Shown one piece after another: positions 5,501 through 6,909 of a stretch of DNA of 6,909 nucleotides (positions are counted from its first letter, which is position 1; the number at the start of each line of letters is the position of its first letter). Source of the stretch: Bacillota bacterium (lineage in GTDB: Bacteria; Bacillota; Clostridia; Peptostreptococcales; Anaerovoracaceae); NCBI GenBank assembly GCA_016283945.1, contig JAEENW010000051.1, positions 1-6,909 of the forward strand, written 5' to 3'. Made by a program: the position numbers and the translations under genes. The notes beneath the pieces were generated by a model, which did not search any database, was not told the DNA's origin, and was given only the letters and a program-made list of their open reading frames with translations.

Positions 5501-6294
5501 TTGTTTCTGTTAATTACTCTTCTATAGAGATCGTTGAGGTCGGAGGTGGCGAACCTGCCGCCGTCGAGCTGGACCATGGGCCTCAGATCGGGAGGGATGA
5601 CGGGGACTACGTCCATGATCATCCACTCGGGGCGGTTGCCGGCGGCCCTGAGGGCCTCGATGACCTCGAGCCTTCTGACGATCTTGATCCTCTTCTGGCC
5701 CTGGGAGACGTTGAGCTCCTCGCGGAGATCACCCGCGAGCTCGTCGAGGTCGATGGCGCAGAGCAGCTCCTTGATCGCCTCGGCACCCATTACGGCCTTG
5801 AAGCCGCTGCCGAACTCTTCTCTGGCTTCCCTGTACTCCTGCTCGGTGAGGATCTGCTTGTAGGCGAGAGTGGAATCCGCCGGATCCGTCACGATGTAGG
5901 AGGCGAAGTAGAGCACCTTCTCGAGGTTTCTCGGGGAGATGTCGAGCACGAGGCCGATGCGGCTGGGGATGCCCTTGAAGTACCAGATGTGGGATACGGG
6001 AGTGGCGAGGACGATGTGTCCCATCCTCTCTCTCCTGACCTTGGACTTGGTGACCTCGACTCCGCAGCGGTCGCAGATGATGCCCTTGTTCCTTATTCTC
6101 TTGTATTTACCGCAGTGGCACTCCCAGTCCTTGGTCGGTCCGAAGATCCTCTCGCAGAAGAGGCCGTCCCTTTCGGGCTTGAGGGTCCTGTAGTTGATGG
6201 TCTCGGGCTTTTTTACCTCGCCGTGGGACCAGCTGAGTATCTTTTCAGTAGAAGCAAGACTGATCTGCAGTGATTCAAAGGTATTTGATTCCAT
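2596..6294 (-). CDS. rpoC: DNA-directed RNA polymerase subunit beta'
   Basis: The beta' subunit carries the catalytic Mg site and much of the clamp. The gene is complete: 1232 residues against about 1200 in Bacillus. In order: zinc ribbon cysteines 59, 61, 74 and 77; clamp helices that bind sigma (about 263-300); switch 2 LLGKRVDYSGRSVIVVGP (330-347); catalytic NADFDGD (446-452); pore/funnel region (about 500-720); bridge helix (about 771-808); second zinc site Cys823, 897, 904 and 907; trigger loop from MRNFH (941-945), without the large E. coli insertion; and a conserved C-terminal SFLSAASFQETTRVL (1143-1157). Odd points: Asn786 in the bridge helix where His is usual, Asn943 in the trigger loop where Thr is usual, about 35 extra residues at 504-546, and an acidic tail. 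The ATG start gives the expected length and leads into GEVKKPETINYRT (25-37). Its ribosome site, AAAGGG (6301-6306), is weaker than those of its neighbours. It lies 36 bases after rpoB, probably in one transcript. Confidence 0.99.
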   Translation of the reverse strand: MESNTFESLQISLASTEKILSWSHGEVKKPETINYRTLKPERDGLFCERIFGPTKDWECHCGKYKRIRNKGIICDRCGVEVTKSKVRRERMGHIVLATPVSHIWYFKGIPSRIGLVLDISPRNLEKVLYFASYIVTDPADSTLAYKQILTEQEYREAREEFGSGFKAVMGAEAIKELLCAIDLDELAGDLREELNVSQGQKRIKIVRRLEVIEALRAAGNRPEWMIMDVVPVIPPDLRPMVQLDGGRFATSDLNDLYRRVINRNNRLKKLLELGAPDIIVRNEKRMLQEAVDALIDNGRRGRPVTGPGGRALKSLSDMLKGKQGRFRQNLLGKRVDYSGRSVIVVGPELKFYQCGLPKKMALELFKPFIMKELVLNGTAHNIKSAKRMVEKVRPEVWDVLDDIIKDHPVLLNRAPTLHRLGIQAFEPVLVEGKAIKLHPLVCTAYNADFDGDQMAVHVPLSVEAQAEARFLMLSVNNILAPKDGSPITTPTQDMILGSYYLTHPGVCAKTLEDGTVTERVDEFEDAKELEKNRADGFERIPELGDGKVFCDEAEMLMAYQTGNLGIHARVKVLKKLGPDDPGKLVETTVGRVIFNEKIPQDLGYIDRKTDPYSYEIGFLVRKGDLTDIIDRCFRRHGNTETVVMMDHIKSTGFKYSTKAAITISIGDMLMPKEKAGIIAAAQTKVDQYQAAYRRALMTNNERYEKVLEIWHEATEDVANALMANLPKNNNLFFMADSGARGSKNQIKQIGGMRGLMANATGKTIEVPITSNFREGLSVMEYFVSSNGARKGLADTALRTADSGYLTRRLVDVSHNVIVREDDCGTDEGIEVKAFTDGKETIEPLKLRIIGRTALDDICDPKTGEVIVAGGEEIEEDAADAIEAAGIESVKIRSVMTCKSEHGVCARCYGRNLATGEPVTIGEAVGIIAAQSIGEPGTQLTMRNFHSGGISLAGSDITQGLPRVEELFEARRPKGMAEICEADGQVVSIATREDNKTEVVVRSSSEEEGTEDRVYVVPYGARLKVSEGDFVHAGDGITQGPLNPHDILRLTGVQGVYQYLLKEVQRVYRLQGVDINDKHVEVIVSQMLSKYRVDDAGDTRLLPGALYDKAELEAANALIEEGQEPASASRELLGITKASLATNSFLSAASFQETTRVLTDAAIKGKSDNLDGLKENVIIGKLIPAGTGMKIYRNVNVDYGANAEFMESFNMKDIEPEYDEPSEEESSEPAAVE
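6208..6214 (-). other. In-phase A-AAA-AAG slippery heptamer in rpoC
   Basis: Codons 27-29 of rpoC read GTA AAA AAG, creating A AAA AAG in the phase used for the -1 frameshift of E. coli dnaX. A -1 shift would give about 34 foreign codons and then stop, making a fragment of about 63 residues. I see no strong stem-loop close downstream and no dnaX-like ribosome-site stimulator, so the motif may be incidental to the conserved Val-Lys-Lys-Pro sequence. Confidence 0.3.
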
Positions 6295-6300
6295 GTGCTT

Positions 6301-6306
6301 CCCTTT
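6301..6306 (-). promoter_or_regulatory. rpoC ribosome binding site AAAGGG (weaker than neighbours)
   Basis: AAAGGG, within AAAGAAAGGGAAG, lies six bases before the rpoC ATG. It has the AAGG core but not GGAGG, unlike rpsL, rpsG and fusA. Ribosomes finishing rpoB 36 bases upstream may help supply initiation. Confidence 0.65.
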
Positions 6307-6330
6307 CTTTGTGTACCGTAGGAGACGGAA

Positions 6331-6909
6331 CTACCGCTCGTCGCTGCCGGAGAAATCGTCTTCGTAGGAGTCGGGCTCGAACTCGCCGCCGTAGGCGTCG
6401 ACCTCCTCGCCCTCCTCGTTGAACTCCATCACGCCGTAGCCGGCGTCGCGGAACTCGTCCTCATCCCTGCGCCTGTCCTCGAACTCGATCTGGTTGACGG
6501 ACAGCGGGGCGTCGTACTCGCTGGTATCCTTGAGCTCGACCTCGTTGCCGAACTCGTCCCTGAGCTTGACGTCCAGTCCGAGCGACTGCATCTCCTTGAT
6601 GAGCACCTTGAAGGACTCGGGGATGCCCGGCTCGGGGATGTTCTCGTCCTTGACGATGGCCTCGTAGGTCCTCACCCTTCCGATCACGTCGTCGGACTTG
6701 ACGGTGAGGATCTCCTGCAGGGTGTAAGCCGCGCCGTAGGCCTCGAGGGCCCAGACCTCCATCTCTCCGAACCTCTGGCCTCCGAACTGGGCTTTGCCGC
6801 CGAGCGGCTGCTGGGTCACGAGGGAGTACGGGCCGGTGGAACGGGCGTGGATCTTGTCGTCTACCAGGTGGTGGAGCTTGAGCATGTACATGTAGCCGAC
6901 GGTGACGGG
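6331..6909 (-). CDS. rpoB: DNA-directed RNA polymerase subunit beta, C-terminal 192 residues, cut by window edge
   Basis: The beta subunit forms one pincer of RNA polymerase and pairs with beta' at the active centre; its C-terminal part contacts the clamp of beta'. The visible part starts inside the conserved PVTVGYMYMLKLHHLVDDK and continues through LGGKAQFGGQRFGEMEVWAL and YGAAYTLQEILTVKSDD to IPEPGIPESFKVLIKEMQSL, all hallmark beta C-terminal segments in the right order. The conserved core ends at about GLDVKL. About 77 more residues follow, of which 29 are Asp or Glu and only 7 are Lys or Arg, ending DDFSGSDER; this tail is probably disordered. Low-GC Gram-positive RpoB proteins often have acidic tails, but this one looks long. 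The start, the rifampicin region and the active-site lysines are outside the window. It ends with TAG 36 bases before rpoC, with no terminator or promoter visible between them, so co-transcription is likely. Confidence 0.98.
   Translation of the reverse strand, partial: PVTVGYMYMLKLHHLVDDKIHARSTGPYSLVTQQPLGGKAQFGGQRFGEMEVWALEAYGAAYTLQEILTVKSDDVIGRVRTYEAIVKDENIPEPGIPESFKVLIKEMQSLGLDVKLRDEFGNEVELKDTSEYDAPLSVNQIEFEDRRRDEDEFRDAGYGVMEFNEEGEEVDAYGGEFEPDSYEDDFSGSDER

Noticed and set aside
2524..6273. A 1249-codon open frame on the plus strand opposite rpoC
   Set aside because: It is codon-aligned with rpoC and open only because rpoC lacks TTA, CTA and TCA. Its product is a low-complexity Leu/Val/Asp/Gly/Glu mirror of RpoC codons with no recognisable domain, and its start lies inside the rpsL leader region.

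Overview
The window comes from a Gram-positive-type anaerobe, most likely a moderately GC-rich member of the Clostridia (Bacillota); genus is not resolved. The evidence is the gene order rpoB-rpoC-rpsL-rpsG-fusA, a 139-residue S12 with the extra N-terminal segment seen in Firmicutes, an RpoC that aligns with the Bacillus/Clostridium form and lacks the large trigger-loop insertion of E. coli, and strong AAGGAGG-type ribosome binding sites. Arginine is mostly encoded by AGA/AGG despite the fairly high GC, which may help place the lineage.

All genes lie on the minus strand, so transcription runs from high to low coordinates. In that order: the last 192 codons of rpoB (RNA polymerase beta, cut by the window edge at 6909); a 36-base gap; complete rpoC (beta', 1232 residues); a 101-base gap with a near-consensus extended -10 promoter and a leader hairpin; complete rpsL (S12); a 126-base gap with three successive hairpins; complete rpsG (S7, GTG start); a 51-base gap; and the first 475 codons of fusA (EF-G), cut by the edge at position 1. 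No stretch over 300 bases lacks a gene. There are no tRNA or rRNA genes, mobile elements, CRISPR arrays or Rho-independent terminators.

Together the genes encode the core of transcription (beta and beta') and key parts of translation (decoding-centre protein S12, 30S head protein S7, and the translocase EF-G). The absence of a terminator and the short gaps suggest read-through from rpoBC into the str genes. The promoter just after the rpoC stop codon would also let rpsL-rpsG-fusA be expressed independently of RNA polymerase subunits.

This is a conserved housekeeping locus and I see no undescribed system in it. The points worth a second look are the internal promoter and leader hairpin, the three-hairpin rpsL-rpsG spacer (a position used for S7 autoregulation in E. 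coli), the missing L7Ae-family gene, two substitutions and one apparent insertion in RpoC, the acidic tails of RpoB and RpoC, and the complete avoidance of TTA, CTA and TCA codons across almost all of rpoC.
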